DNA of 64,000 nucleotides from Homarus americanus (taxonomy: Eukaryota; Arthropoda; Malacostraca; Decapoda; Nephropidae): the NCBI RefSeq assembly GCF_018991925.1, contig NW_024724368.1:1603319-1667318 (forward strand), read 5' to 3'. A program made the position numbers and the translations under genes. The notes below the pieces were generated by a model. That model did not search any database, was not told the origin of the DNA, and saw nothing but the letters and a program-made list of their open reading frames with translations. Shown here piece after piece: positions 1-11,069 of this stretch. Numbering within the stretch: position 1 is the first letter of the stretch; every line of letters begins with the position of its first letter.

Positions 1-135
1 CACCGCCTCCAGTCAGTGAGGGTCGTGGCCGTGCTTGCTGGTGTTATGTGTTGCTCTCCAGTGACGTCACTTTTGTTTACCTCCAGACGTTTATATAAAG
101 ATCATCTTTCTCCGTGAGAAATTACATCACCAGTT
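1..135 (+). promoter_or_regulatory. Promoter-like block: CRE palindrome plus TATA box
   Basis: A full cAMP-response-element palindrome (GTGACGTCAC, 61-70) lies about 30 bases upstream of a consensus TATA box (TATATAAAG, 92-100). This spacing is typical of a focused RNA polymerase II promoter and would place a plus-strand start near 122-132. No good initiator motif was seen there and no strong coding exon follows. It could drive an unknown short transcript or a distant 5' exon of the kinase gene; neither link is shown by the sequence. Confidence 0.4.
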
Positions 136-360
136 GATGAGTAGTGTTATGTAAATCGTTTTATTTCTTTTACCACATGACGGGTGACGAGATTGCACAG
201 ACATCGAAGGCTTCCGGCTGCTGGTGGCCATTGACGCCCCAGGCCGTGTGCTCCTATACGACTTAAGCTGTGTATTATGTTGTCTGTCGTTTAATGTCAT
301 GTCATGTTTATTTTGGTGTCCTTACCATAACTTCACTATTCTCCGGCTGGTTCTTTTCAG

Positions 361-405
361 ATATCAGGAAGCTGTTAAAGATATGAAAGTGCAGTTTCAA
401 GTGCG
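361..405 (+). other. Candidate small exon
   Basis: The tract ggttcttttcag ends at 360, and GCG followed by gtaaag provides a donor at 406. Together they bound a 45-nt segment open in one frame, reading YQEAVKDMKVQFQVR. The product is not recognised. An upstream stretch (about 203-267) in the same frame also looks coding-like (AIDAPGRVLLYDL), but no donor joins the two. It lies downstream of the promoter-like block. Chance occurrence is quite possible. Confidence 0.18.
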
Positions 406-427
406 GTAAAGTTCAGCGTCAGACATA

Positions 428-1397
428 AGGTCAGAGGTCACAGATAAAGGTCATGCCACGCTTGGAAACATCTAAAAATTTTGACCGATCTCTACTCATT
501 TTTTTACATATGAAAGAGGTCACCTTTCTCCAGTGACCTTACTGTACAGAGAACTCTAACACTCATAATTATTTGTTGTTGAAGGTCAGTAATAACACCA
601 TAACAACAATAACAACCAGCGGAGATGATTTACCTCTTGCTTCACTGACCGCCTGAGGCCAAGATCAAAGTTCAACGGAACTTTTGAACTCTACCAGCCA
701 GAGTTATGATAAAGTCTTTACGATAATTCATACACCTGATGGCCTCGTCAGTTGGGTATTACTGAACTGTGTTGGTAAAATTGGTTGGAGTTTACAAAAG
801 GTCGCGTTCCTGATACTCATATCGTGACGTCCATAATTGTTGTCATTTGTGCTAAAACTTTCGTACATTGTTTACACACATGAACCTACAAGACAGACTA
901 CACGTTTCTTATCATCGCCGGTTGAAGAGTCATTCACAGTTATGAATTGATTAAAACCAATTGTTCATGGATGAAAGGGGGATCAGCTTTATGCAACACT
1001 CATCTTGATTTTGATCATCTTATCCCAAGCTGTGATCACCTGAGTTCCAGGTCAAAAGTCACTGGAAGTTAACGTACTCTTGGTCAACTTGATCCACTCT
1101 AGGAAATTTTAAGTTATGATTGACCATCTATCTCTCCCCAGTGATCACCTTACCACAGTCACTACCCAAGGTCAGCGGTCAACAGAAGGCAGCACACTGG
1201 CACCCACAATTATAATCTCATCTTGACGAAATTTTTGCAGCCGATCGACTTCGATCGAACTCATTTGGTCAACACGGACATCGGTCAAAGGTCACCATAA
1301 AGGGCACATTCATGGTCTTAAACAAAATTCACATCATTTACCGATGTTGACGTATCACACCTGATTGGGCTGGCCGTCTGTGTAGGTCAAAAGGTTA
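428..1397. promoter_or_regulatory. Cluster of AGGTCA nuclear-receptor half-sites
   Basis: This segment contains a perfect DR1 (AGGTCA-G-AGGTCA, 428-440) followed by another half-site at 448-453. Single half-sites occur at 517-522, 534-539 (reverse), 583-588 and 1049-1054. Two near-perfect DR1 sites lie at 1169-1181 and 1282-1294, and a DR2-like pair at 1384-1397. DR1 is the classic site for HNF4, RXR/USP and COUP-TF receptors. No gene is recognised in the segment, so an enhancer role is inference. Confidence 0.35.
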
Positions 1398-1546
1398 TCG
1401 GTTATCCAACGACTCTTACAGTTGGCTACGGGCGTATCAAGCTCCGTTGGGCGGCACACATTAATTATTCTAAAGTTGGCGATAAATATAATGTTCGCCT
1501 CTTTGTATTCCTAAAGCAGACAAAGGGGGAATAGACGGATCATTTT

Positions 1547-1664
1547 AAGATTAGACACCCCAGCTTATTTCACCTGATGATTAAACTCCCTTACGCTAAC
1601 ACACACACAGGTAAGCGTTAGGGTGTTTAATCATTGGTTGAAACAAGTTTGAGTGTCGAATCTT
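1547..1664. repeat. Hairpin (snap-back) repeat, about 118 bp
   Basis: The arms 1547-1600 and 1611-1664 are imperfect inverted repeats around a 10-base (AC)-rich loop. The inner part is nearly perfect: ATTAAAC, then CCCT and ACGCT, mirrored as AGCGT, AGGG and GTTTAAT. The outer ends are AAGATT and AATCTT. Terminal arms with almost no interior are typical of a degenerate foldback MITE. No target-site duplication was identified. Confidence 0.6.
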
Positions 1665-2620
1665 CAGGTGATCTGACTTAAAACTCTAATTTTAATCAGT
1701 AAATCGCGGCTGGACATTTGTGACCATGAATGAAATATACAGACAAAATGCACGACAAAAAATGCCGATAGATTTTCGTCTTTATTTATTTATTTTTTAT
1801 TTTTTTCACTTCCGTAAATGTCATGATTGATATGTAAATTTCCAATGTAAAGAATGGCAAATGGCGATAATTGACCGGTTGTTTACAAGAGTTGGGTGAA
1901 CCTGGATATACCATCGACTGTCAGCGAGTGGTGTAAATAGTTATCACACAAGACCGGACGAAATTTGCCTTAGTCGGTTTTGTATATGGTTAGATTATAT
2001 GTGCTGAGTATTATGTGATTCTGAGTTACTTTTATGTGATTGGATTATCTTTTATATGATTTATTTTTCTTTTTTCGTGGTTATGTATTTATATTTTTCA
2101 TGAGCGGCTTTTATTTGTGGTTGTGGGGAACTTGTTCACGTAAGGTTACCATGAGTGACCGTAATTCCAGGAACACACAAACCCAGGCCACTCGTGACAG
2201 TGTTGAGTGTTACATCATGCTGGTGTGAGTGACATCCTCGTCGCTGCAGGAAGCGGATATCCGTTTCATCATTCTCGATCTCTTTTTTTTCTCTAAATTA
2301 ATTTATGCAATTTATAGCAACATTTTTTTTCGAGATTTGGAAGATCCTGTAAGTAAGTACATGAGATATCAACAAAACAATAACATCTCCTCTCTCTTTT
2401 TTGTAAATTAACATTAGCTTCACGTGACATAATTCCCTTCATATTTTAGTAGAGGTTCACTGAGAAAAAAAGAATACCGATAATTTCACATTCAAGCCTT
2501 TACGGTCCCTGGGTAATGCCGCTTTTATATACAGGGTCGTTTCTCCTTCCCGCGCGGTGGTGGGTGTGTTATGGTCCGGGTGCTCTCGTCGGAATACTTC
2601 TTTTCATAAACATTCTTAAT
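1665..2620. other. No recognisable gene
   Basis: AT-rich sequence with T-runs (1785-1806, 2280-2330). The short open frames here have no recognisable domain and are rich in F, L and Y from the T-runs. A short run of arthropod telomere-like units (CTAAT, CTAAC, CTAACCC) closes the interval at 2622-2640. Confidence 0.5.
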
Positions 2621-2640
2621 AATCTAATCTAACCTAACCC

Positions 2641-3545
2641 AACGTTGTCAGCAGCGTCCTCCCTCCCTCCCTCCTCACTTCACACATCGTGCACTATCAT
2701 AACAATCTCCTATCTTCCCCTACGAGGCGACTCACTCCACGCCAGGCTCAGGTTCAGTGCTCCTTGCTACCTACCTTCTGCCCATACCTCCCAGCCTCTA
2801 CCTGATGATGAGGTTTTCTGCTTCTGTAAGAAAGAAAATGTTGACCGTGACCTTGGCCTGTCCAATGCTGTACTTAAAAACATTCAAGTCAAAATCATGA
2901 ACTCTGATCTAGAAGAACTGAAAAATGCAGAGAGACCTGGCAGTTGTAGCATTAGTAAATATGACAAATTTTGTAACAAGAGGTACCGGTATGGCCAGCA
3001 TAAGGACAGAACCAGACAATGTGATGTAGTCGTGGCCAGAATTAGGCTAGGATACAGACACATCTGGCAAGTTAGTAACGCTGTACCCATACCGGAACAC
3101 TCAGCATGTAAACTTTGTGATAAACCTTTAAAGCCTATACTTGAACACTATATTATTGAATGTAACACTGTCAAAGACTTCAGGCCACCTGGCTTATTGT
3201 ATCATGAACTTTGTAATTACTACATTGAATCGGGGGTGCTTGGGGACATTCTTGCTGTTTATCCCAAATTTGCTAGCCCACACTGATTAGTCTTCAATTA
3301 GAATATGACGTCCAATGTGTATGAACCACTGTCCTACATGGCAGTGAACGGCGACATCACCCACATAACTCTGCCCTATATATACTGCTAATGAATATGA
3401 AGTATTTCTATGTGTACGAACCTCTGTCCTGCGTGGCAGTGAGAAGTGATACCACCCTCAGTGTCAAGACCTGACTGAATTACTCAGAATAGGCAAACTG
3501 TACTCCAAGCTTTGTCAATACATTTGTTAAACTAAACTAAAAACT
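2641..3545 (+). pseudogene. LINE fragment: C-terminal end of ORF2 plus 3' tail
   Basis: A frame open to a stop at 3284-3286 encodes the C-terminal tail of a non-LTR retrotransposon ORF2. The conserved core DVVVARIRLGYRHIW is at about 3025-3069. A CCHC zinc-knuckle follows, starting CKLCDKP and ending HYIIEC (about 3109-3164), then an FRPPGLLYHELCNYYIESG segment (about 3180-3234). This tail type is familiar to me from decapod genomes. No endonuclease or reverse transcriptase core is present, and there is no ATG start matching the protein, so this is a 5'-truncated dead copy. The sequence to about 3540, ending TTAAACTAAACTAAAA, is probably its 3' UTR and A-rich tail. Confidence 0.75.
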
Positions 3546-3605
3546 GCAACACTTGGGGAACTAGAGCTGTGTAGAATTGGTTAGATTCATCGATTGTCTT
3601 GGAAA

Positions 3606-3650
3606 ACACACACACACACACACACACACACTTACGTGGGGGGGGGGGGG
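3606..3650. repeat. (AC)n microsatellite followed by a G-run
   Basis: About 25 bases of (AC)n are followed by an uninterrupted run of about 13 G residues near 3638-3650. The open frame through this tract is a microsatellite artefact. Confidence 0.9.
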
Positions 3651-3659
3651 ATTACAACA

Positions 3660-5780
3660 ACAAAAAAGTTCACAACAGCCGTGGATTAGGGTACACGGAC
3701 CTGCTCTTAAATCCGGGAGAGCAAGTTTGCCTCACTTCGCCATGGTGTAACAATCAGCGAGCTCTACCCCCTTACGTTGAACTGAAGACTGAGTGTCTCC
3801 TATTTTCATCCAGACGTGCATTGATTGTCTCTTACTTACATCGGACATTTCACATTGTTTATAGTGAAGATTAACGTGGAACTTAACCGCTTGAAGAAAT
3901 TGTAACTGACCCTAAAGTAATTTCTAGTCACTGCCTGTTAACTTGGCCCCTGAATTTACTCTTGCACCTGAACCAAATATACCCATAGAGGCCGAACACA
4001 CCTGTGGCTACCCTGTTATCTCTCTCCGGATATACTGACACCGGAGAAGCGATACAATACGATGATACAATACTCTCCCCCTGTTATAGGTTGTTTCACT
4101 CAGCCCCCGGCACACCCGGTCCTCAGTAACGTGGATCGTAAAAGAGACGTTATTGATAGTACAGCGATTATGGCGGAATGATACAACGCGCTCGTGTGTC
4201 TGTGTGAAGGGGGAGGGGGTTGTGTGGCGCGTTTATAGGTGACAATTAATTTAATATGTGTATGTTAGAATGTGTGGGGGGGGGACAGGGAGGCCCACCA
4301 CAGAGAGAGAGAGATAGTATGGGTGGTAGTGAGGGTCACGCTTCAGGTTGTTGTGGTTTGCAGGTGACTCTGAAGTAACGTCCTGTTGTTCCGTCTCTTG
4401 TGTTTTAAAGAGTTCACCTTAGTGCCCTTGGGGAGAGAAGGAGAGATTTGGTTCACTTCCGGGGAGGGAGTGTTGTGGTAAGACGATCTGAGCCTCTTAA
4501 CCAGGATGCCACTTCAGGTAACCTTTGTAACATGACCCCAGCTTCAGCACCCAAGGAAATCCTCCAGTGATATTAAGTTTACTGAGTGTGTAGGATAGAG
4601 AGAAGGGTTTTGGTATATAGAACCATGAGAGAAATGGAACACACACTCACTCACACGTTCACTTAGCCAGTGTTTAGACACGGTGTAGCGGGTAGGCCCT
4701 GTGTGTGTGGGAGGGGGATCCCGACGAGCTGAACGGAACTGTGTGTGTGTCCGCGGTGGTACCTGGGATACACCTCAGGGGCTCCAAACCCTAGCTTCCC
4801 CTTCCCTCCCTCACCCCATGGCCACACTCTCACAACTCACCCCAATGTTTTGATACTTCATATTACCTCAACCCCCCCCCCATCACCACCACCCTAGGCC
4901 CTGGCTCCCCCTTTCCAACACCACTCTGGCCCCCCCTACTGCCACTTTCATCCTAGCCCCCTCCCCCCATTTTTCCCTCCACTCTTCTCCCCTCACTTCC
5001 ATACACAACAATCACAAAGCCTTTCGTTGTTGCCAATAAAAAAAGTCCTGCAGACAATGATTTACTCTATAAACATTAACCTCACAAATGAAGTGTTTGC
5101 TGGATTAAAATTGATAAACATTTATAATACTTTTGACTTTCTGTTTTTTAGTTTTTATTTATTTTTTAATCAATGAGAAAGACTGTCATCAATACCGGAC
5201 CAGTTAGAGGTTATCACTTTTAAGAAACCTGGACTTACCTACGTCACCCCCACATGTGTTCTCAATCCCAAACCTCATTGAAGTCTCATGGAATGAAGCT
5301 TTTATTTATTTCGTTATGTCCGGATCTTGTAGGTGAATGTTCTGTACGTTATCTGTCGTGACTTCTGCACTAATTGTAGTTTTGAGTTTCTATATTTTTT
5401 CGCTAATTAATCATCTGTGAGCGTCCGTAAGTCATATAATATAATTTCAAAGCAAAAAAAAAGAAGAAAGGTATATTGAGATGTCATAACTATCCAATAA
5501 ACACCATGTATCTGTTATAAACCAGGTGATACCCCAGCTCTCTTAATTAATTTGTTGATCGAGACTTATTCACCAGGTGTCAGAGAACCTCGGCTCTCAA
5601 AAGGCTCCACCGTGGTGTGGCTATTATTGATTATGTATGGCTTATGTCTGCAACTTTCTGACTAAATGAACTGTTTTTGTTCAAGTTTGTCCTTCACTCT
5701 CCCTACTTCCCTTCCCTGTATTGCCCTCTGGCTTCTCGTCTCTGCTCTTTAACTGGGCCCAGGGAGTGAATATATCCCGT
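3660..5780. other. Intergenic, no gene seen
   Basis: No supported coding region. There are G-rich patches (4210-4290) and a strongly C-rich, G-poor stretch at about 4790-5000 with many CCCC runs, which could form G-quadruplexes on the minus strand. AT-rich sequence follows. Confidence 0.5.
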
Positions 5781-5799
5781 CCAGGTAAACAGTTAGGGA

Positions 5800-6165
5800 T
5801 ATAAGTATACTGTAAATGGGGAGGTGGCTAGGTAAGCTGAGACGTAGGTAGAGATGGATGAGTAGACGGGTAAGAGGGAGGGATGGATGAGTAAGGAGGG
5901 GGGGAGGTTGGATGAGCAGGTAGGTAGGGAAGGTTGGATGGGTGGGTAAGCTTTCGTCAGGCCGGTTTTAGGTAAGCTACGTGTCTTCGTTATCTGAACC
6001 ATCATCGTCACTATTACCACCATCACTGCTATTTCTACAGTCACAACCACTATCAATACAACAACCACCTTACTTACCACCACCACTATCAATACTACTA
6101 CCACCATACCCACCACAACTACTACCACCATACCCACCACAACTTCTACCACCATCTCCTTCCCC
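5800..6165. repeat. Low-complexity tandem tracts
   Basis: At 5820-5950 there is a G-rich array of diverged units of the form GGATGAGTAGGTAGG. At 6003-6160 there is a run of imperfect ACC/ACT triplets (CTACCACCATACCCACCACAA repeated with variation). Open frames on both strands here are low-complexity (S/P/L or V-rich) and not credible proteins. Confidence 0.75.
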
Positions 6166-6465
6166 CTTTGGCTGATGTACTGTACACTATTTACATGTTT
6201 TGACACATCGGATTTTACTGTCGTTTTTGCCTCGGTCGGATTTGTTTGTTTAGGACCATATCACGAGGGTGATGGGGTGTGTGCCGCAGTTATGGTACTC
6301 CTCTCACCATGTTTTGTTTGCGTGAGTGAGTGTGGGAGTCAAGCGTGAGTCGCCCACCTAGTGCTTATTACCTGTTGTTTCCATTCTCACACTGATAGAT
6401 AACCCATTCGTCTAGAAGAGACCGTGTGACATAATAAACACCGTGCAAGAAGTTCTGTGAAACGT

Positions 6466-6466
<1 letters not shown>

Positions 6467-6549
<83 letters not shown>
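6467..6549. repeat. (GT)n and (ATA)n compound microsatellite
   Basis: (GT)n from 6467 to 6501 is followed by (ATA)n from 6504 to 6549. The ATA tract abuts the 3' end of the minus-strand LINE copy and is probably its tail. The GT tract lies just beyond, probably the flanking target. Confidence 0.9.
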
Positions 6550-6550
<1 letters not shown>

Positions 6551-7150
6551 TAACGGTTTATTGAAAGAGCACTGCAGCCGGAAGGCTGAAAATATAGTTA
6601 CATAATCGGGGAATGGATCACTTGATTGACAAATAATATACAAGTCACATATGTGATATATACTGTAATAACAAGGTCATACTACAGGACATTTCAACAT
6701 AGTAACAGTACAAAAAGGTAAGATTGGCTGAGAGTGAACACACTGGTTGACTACGAGTTGTTGATAATTTTTACAATGGTTGGGACCGGTCTGTCGATAT
6801 AGCGATCAGCATGTGTTCGTATGGGCAGGATGCTGTTCTGGTGTCGAACAATAATTCGCAGACGAGAGATCTCGGGTGGAAGTAGGAGCCGGTGTCGAGG
6901 ATGGTGCAGAAGCTTCTCACCAAATTTGCAGATAAGGTCGTGGTGATGGTCAGAGAGAGCCGAGAAGTTCAGGGTGTTGAGCGCTTCTTGATATGTGGAG
7001 TAGGAGGGGGAGAGAATAATCCTGCACCCCCTCTTCTGCACTTCCTCTAGTGCTTCCATTGTTGTGGCCTTTAGAGGGGAAGACCAGGCAGGGGTAGCAT
7101 AGGTGTGTGTGTGTAAACATAGCTGGTGTGGGAGGTGTACTGTACCATAA
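6550..7150 (-). pseudogene. LINE fragment (family L), 3' end, minus strand
   Basis: Read on the minus strand this is the last part of a LINE ORF2 plus about 200 bases of 3' UTR. The protein remnant includes ATPAWSSPLKATTMEALEEV, then FGEKLLHHPRHRLLLPPE, and ends PTIVKIINNS near 6751. It is clearly homologous in DNA and protein to the plus-strand copy at 20263-21614, including the 3' UTR with CAATAAACCGTTAATTATT. Homology fades near 7135-7150, where a (GT)n tract interrupts it. Reverse transcriptase domains are absent, so this is a 5'-truncated copy. Confidence 0.8.
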
Positions 7151-7159
7151 CAAAGAGAG

Positions 7160-10100
7160 ATAAGGGAGATATGATATGGATGGGGGGGTTGTGGTCGCTG
7201 TCGTCCCCTCTGTGTGTCCATGACCTTATGGTGTGTGTGTGTGTGGTGAACCATGCTAGGATCACGATTGAAATCCTTCTCCCCACTACCCCCGAGCCCC
7301 TCTCTTGTCCCATTTCCTGACCTCTCTGCCCCCACGCTGAGGTACAGAGGTGTGACGTAAACCTGAAATTGAAACGGTTCTATTTAGGTAGAAAGTTACT
7401 GTTATAAATTTGACGGACCTTGTAATGATAATGACATGACTAAGCCTTATAAGAAACAGTAGAACTGTTTTAGGAAATTATTTAAAGGGATAAAAAGTGT
7501 AAGGTCCACGAAGGGTTGAGGTACTACACCAAGGTGCGTTATGGAGGTTTGGGACGAAGATGATCCCACGGGGGGGCTTAAGTGGCACCTCTCATCATTT
7601 TGTCCGGGACTAAAAATCGTCATTCTCGATCAACACTGGGGCACTGTCAGTTGACCTTCCAGTTCAAAAACTAAATGAGGGTTCTGTGATGATGGTATTG
7701 TTACAGCAGGAGTGTATAACCCACTGTGTGTATAACCCACTGTGTGCCAGCTTCGTAAGTGACTTAAAGCAGGGATGGTAGTTGTTGGGGAGGCCTGATC
7801 ACAGGTTTATTATGGCGAGGCAACAATGGAAGGGAAAAGTGAAGTTATGTTATGGGGTCACTTCCTTATGTTGTCTTTGTCTGCTGCTGCATCTTTATTT
7901 ATCATGGCATCTATCAGTTTACTTTCCATAATGAGAGACAGAAACAGTTCATTGAGCTGTTGTTGTATAGATTGTTGTTAAAGTTGCCACAGTGGATCAG
8001 GAATATTTTCTTCATGTACAGCAGTGAGTTCCTGGGATGACTTTCCCTGTCTTGGATGAATTGCTGGCTCTCCCGTGCTTCCCAACTGTTTTGTGAAGAT
8101 GATTATAATTTGCTTTTGTAATACACCTGTATTTACAATTGGCAATTAAAATCGTTTTTGTTTATCTATTTCGAATTGAAGACGCTCTCACCCTCAGCTT
8201 CCCGCCCCTCTCTCTGTTGTGGATTCCTACAGTCTCCTCAGGTGGTGTCTGGCGTGGGAGGAGAACTGACTCTACAAATGATACAAACCTTAAGATGAGT
8301 AATGATGGTAGGAGGCGACAATGGCACCCCAGCATAAGAGGCCAGTTGAGGGTTACACAGTTGGCACGAGACTGTTTTGGAGGTTGTATGTGTACGGAGG
8401 ACGGCAATAGTGTGTGTAAAGGATAAAAATTCAGTGCCGTGCAAATTGTAAAGTGAACTTTACACAATACGAAGGGTCAAGAAGACACTTAAGTTTTAGC
8501 AGGCCCAGGGAAACACACACAGCCTCCATTGAACTGGCACTCAGTTAGGAGCGGTGCCGACGGTGTGTTAGGCCGTGAAAATCCACGACAGTGTTGGGTG
8601 TCGCTGAGGGAGGGACTTGCGTGAGAGATGCTGTACCAGCTTTGGCGGCAGTATTACGCCGCCACAACTGTTAGTCTTGGTAAAATTATCTCGTCGGCTC
8701 GCGCAGAGTTAGGCGATTTAAAGATAATATCCGGCTGGAAGGCCCCCCCGAACGCCCACGCAAACACACCGAGAGAGGGTCAAAGGCCAGGGTGAAAGTG
8801 AGACAGCTACAGCGTCCTCATGGTCCGGGGAGGCATTTATAGTGGCCCAGTGTGCCACATGTGGCCCATTGTGGCCCAGGGTGGGTTCACCAGCACAATT
8901 ACAGCTGTCTTGACTTCCTGGAGTTAATTGATTTCAGGTTAAAATAATATGGCATGTCGAATCTGGGTTATGATAAGCACTTTTGAGTTGTCTTGGTATG
9001 GTGGCGGTGCTGGTGTCGCGGTGAACTGTTGCTGTGGTAAATGTGACCGGCGTGTACATCAAGTGCTGGGCGATGATGCACAGGATGTTAGGGGGTGCCC
9101 AATAAACTAGCCCCCTCGTGGGCAATCTGTAATCTGGGTCAAGTTCTCCAACTCTCGTGGCTTTATTTACCCCTTCAGTGTACACCCACGTGTTCTGGTC
9201 TGTCTTAAAAAGGCAGAGGAAGACGACCAAACGTCTGTGTGTTGCGTTTATAATAATGAGTAAATGAATATTGTTTTTATCATGTTAGAGGTACATGTAT
9301 AGTAGACTGGTGAATGAATCTGGTGTAATCATAACCCCGTAGACCGTGCCCCGCCCTCATGCTGTACAAAGAGCCGAGAGTGAGAGTCGCTCGTGAATCT
9401 TGATAGTGTTGTTGATGGCAGGCGACGCTGTTCATCTTTTCACGGTGTATTGTAGAGGGTGGTAAGGGGTGCCACGCCCGTTCTCCTCTTCTTCCATTGA
9501 CGCCAACTTTCCCTTGTAGCTGTGAGCATGAGCCAGCCACCCAACTAAAGTGATGCAACCTTGTCTTCTCACGTCTTGCTTCACTTCTGCATATATGACG
9601 CGCAAATCATATCATATCACGACGTGTTTCTAAGTATACCGCACCTGGGACAACATACATTATTGTAATCGAATATATTTTTTAGTTTTGCTTAATTACT
9701 TGTATTTTTATATACTGATGTAATTAAACCCCAGGCGTAGATCTTGAGAGGCGGACGTTTGGTGTGTGGGTATCACTCTTCACCAGTAGTCAACTCGGTG
9801 TTGTTTTTTACACGATATTTGTACAGGTCCGCCCCGTTGTCGTCTTAAATTAGAGTCAGTTGTGGTCCACTGTAATGTTGAAGACTTGCCACCCAAGTTG
9901 TAATTCCCTTTGTGTAACTTTCTAGACTAAACACTTGAGGTCCGTTGGGCAAGTTTCCAGTGGTGAGTGTACCCCCCATGCTACTGCCGTCACAACAGCC
10001 CTGACCCGCGCCACATCACCGCCCTTCATGCAACACCTGTGAGAAGTCTTGCTTCATTCTCTACCACTATTTTATGTCTCTCTGATAACCAACATTTATA

Positions 10101-10880
10101 AACAGTGAGTTAACTTTCCAATTATACCTTCGTTTCGTTTCATATTACTACGCTTTCTGTCGTCATTTTTCTTCTCTTATTTCTTTGCTTTCGTCTTCTG
10201 TGGGTCGTGGAGTTGACCGTCAGGGAAAACCACAGACATGGAGAAAACAAAAATGAGTGGAATGTGTGGTGCGCGGCCTCAGGTCATCGTAGCTGGCGTG
10301 AAGCAGTAAACTTGAGCTTGGGAGTAAAAGTGGCCTTAACATTTGCTCCGTCAGGGTCAAGGACCGGTTGTCATTATTCCGCCACCAAGTAAACCAGGTC
10401 AGGCTGGGCTGCCCTCCCCGCTCGCCTTTTCATGGGTGAGGGTAAAGTGACGCTATTGCTGCCATACGCCTGATGGCATCTTGTTACGTCTTCGAGATGT
10501 TATCGCACAAGAACGAGAGGGAGGAGGAGTTTCATAGTACAGTAGTAGCAGTAGCCATTATTATTATTATTATTGTTGTTAGTGGTGGTAACACCGGTAG
10601 TAGTAATAGGAAGAGTAGGTGTGAAGAGCTGTATCTAAAAAAAATAGTCGATATTTATTTTCTGAAACTTTCAAGAATGATCCCAAGTAAGTAGAGTGGC
10701 AAATTAAAGTTCATTTACTCTGTTGTTTGATACAACTGTCTTGTAGTTTATACCTCAAGGTTCACTGTAGAGGTTTACGTTATACCTGTATGTTATACTT
10801 ATATGTGTTAAACCTATATATTCACTGTGGGTGTTGACGTTGCCCAGGTAAGTACATAACATTATTATTGGCGGATCAAT
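7160..10880. other. Intergenic, no gene seen
   Basis: No supported gene. A (GT)n tract lies at 7227-7243. The region 8500-8900 is relatively GC- and CpG-rich and holds an unrecognised 55-codon ATG frame (8628-8795). A strong splice-donor-like CAG/GTAAGTA occurs near 10849, but no matching exon is identifiable. Confidence 0.45.
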
Positions 10881-10902
10881 GGCATGTGCATTAAGGTTCA
10901 AG

Positions 10903-11062
10903 ACAGTGACCAGGACCTGTACACAATGACCAGGACCTGTACACAGTCACCAGGACCTGTACACAGTCACCAGGACCTGTACACAGTCACCAGGACCTGT
11001 ACACAGTCACCAGGACCTGTACACAGTCACCAGGACCTGTACAGAGTGACCAGGACCTGTAC
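10903..11062. repeat. 20-bp minisatellite, eight copies
   Basis: Eight head-to-tail copies of a 20-base unit (CAGGACCTGTACACAGTCAC). The central copies are identical and the first two and last carry single changes. The period is not a multiple of three, so the reading frame cycles (HQDLYT, VTRTCT, QSPGPV), and the open frame through it is an artefact. Confidence 0.95.
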
Positions 11063-11069
11063 ATAAGTT

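Noticed and set aside
8628..8795. 55-codon ATG frame in CpG-rich sequence
   Set aside because: No recognisable protein; length is within chance expectation for this composition.
10884..11066. Regular direct repeats that might suggest a CRISPR-like array
   Set aside because: The units are contiguous 20-base copies without unique spacers; it is a minisatellite in animal DNA.
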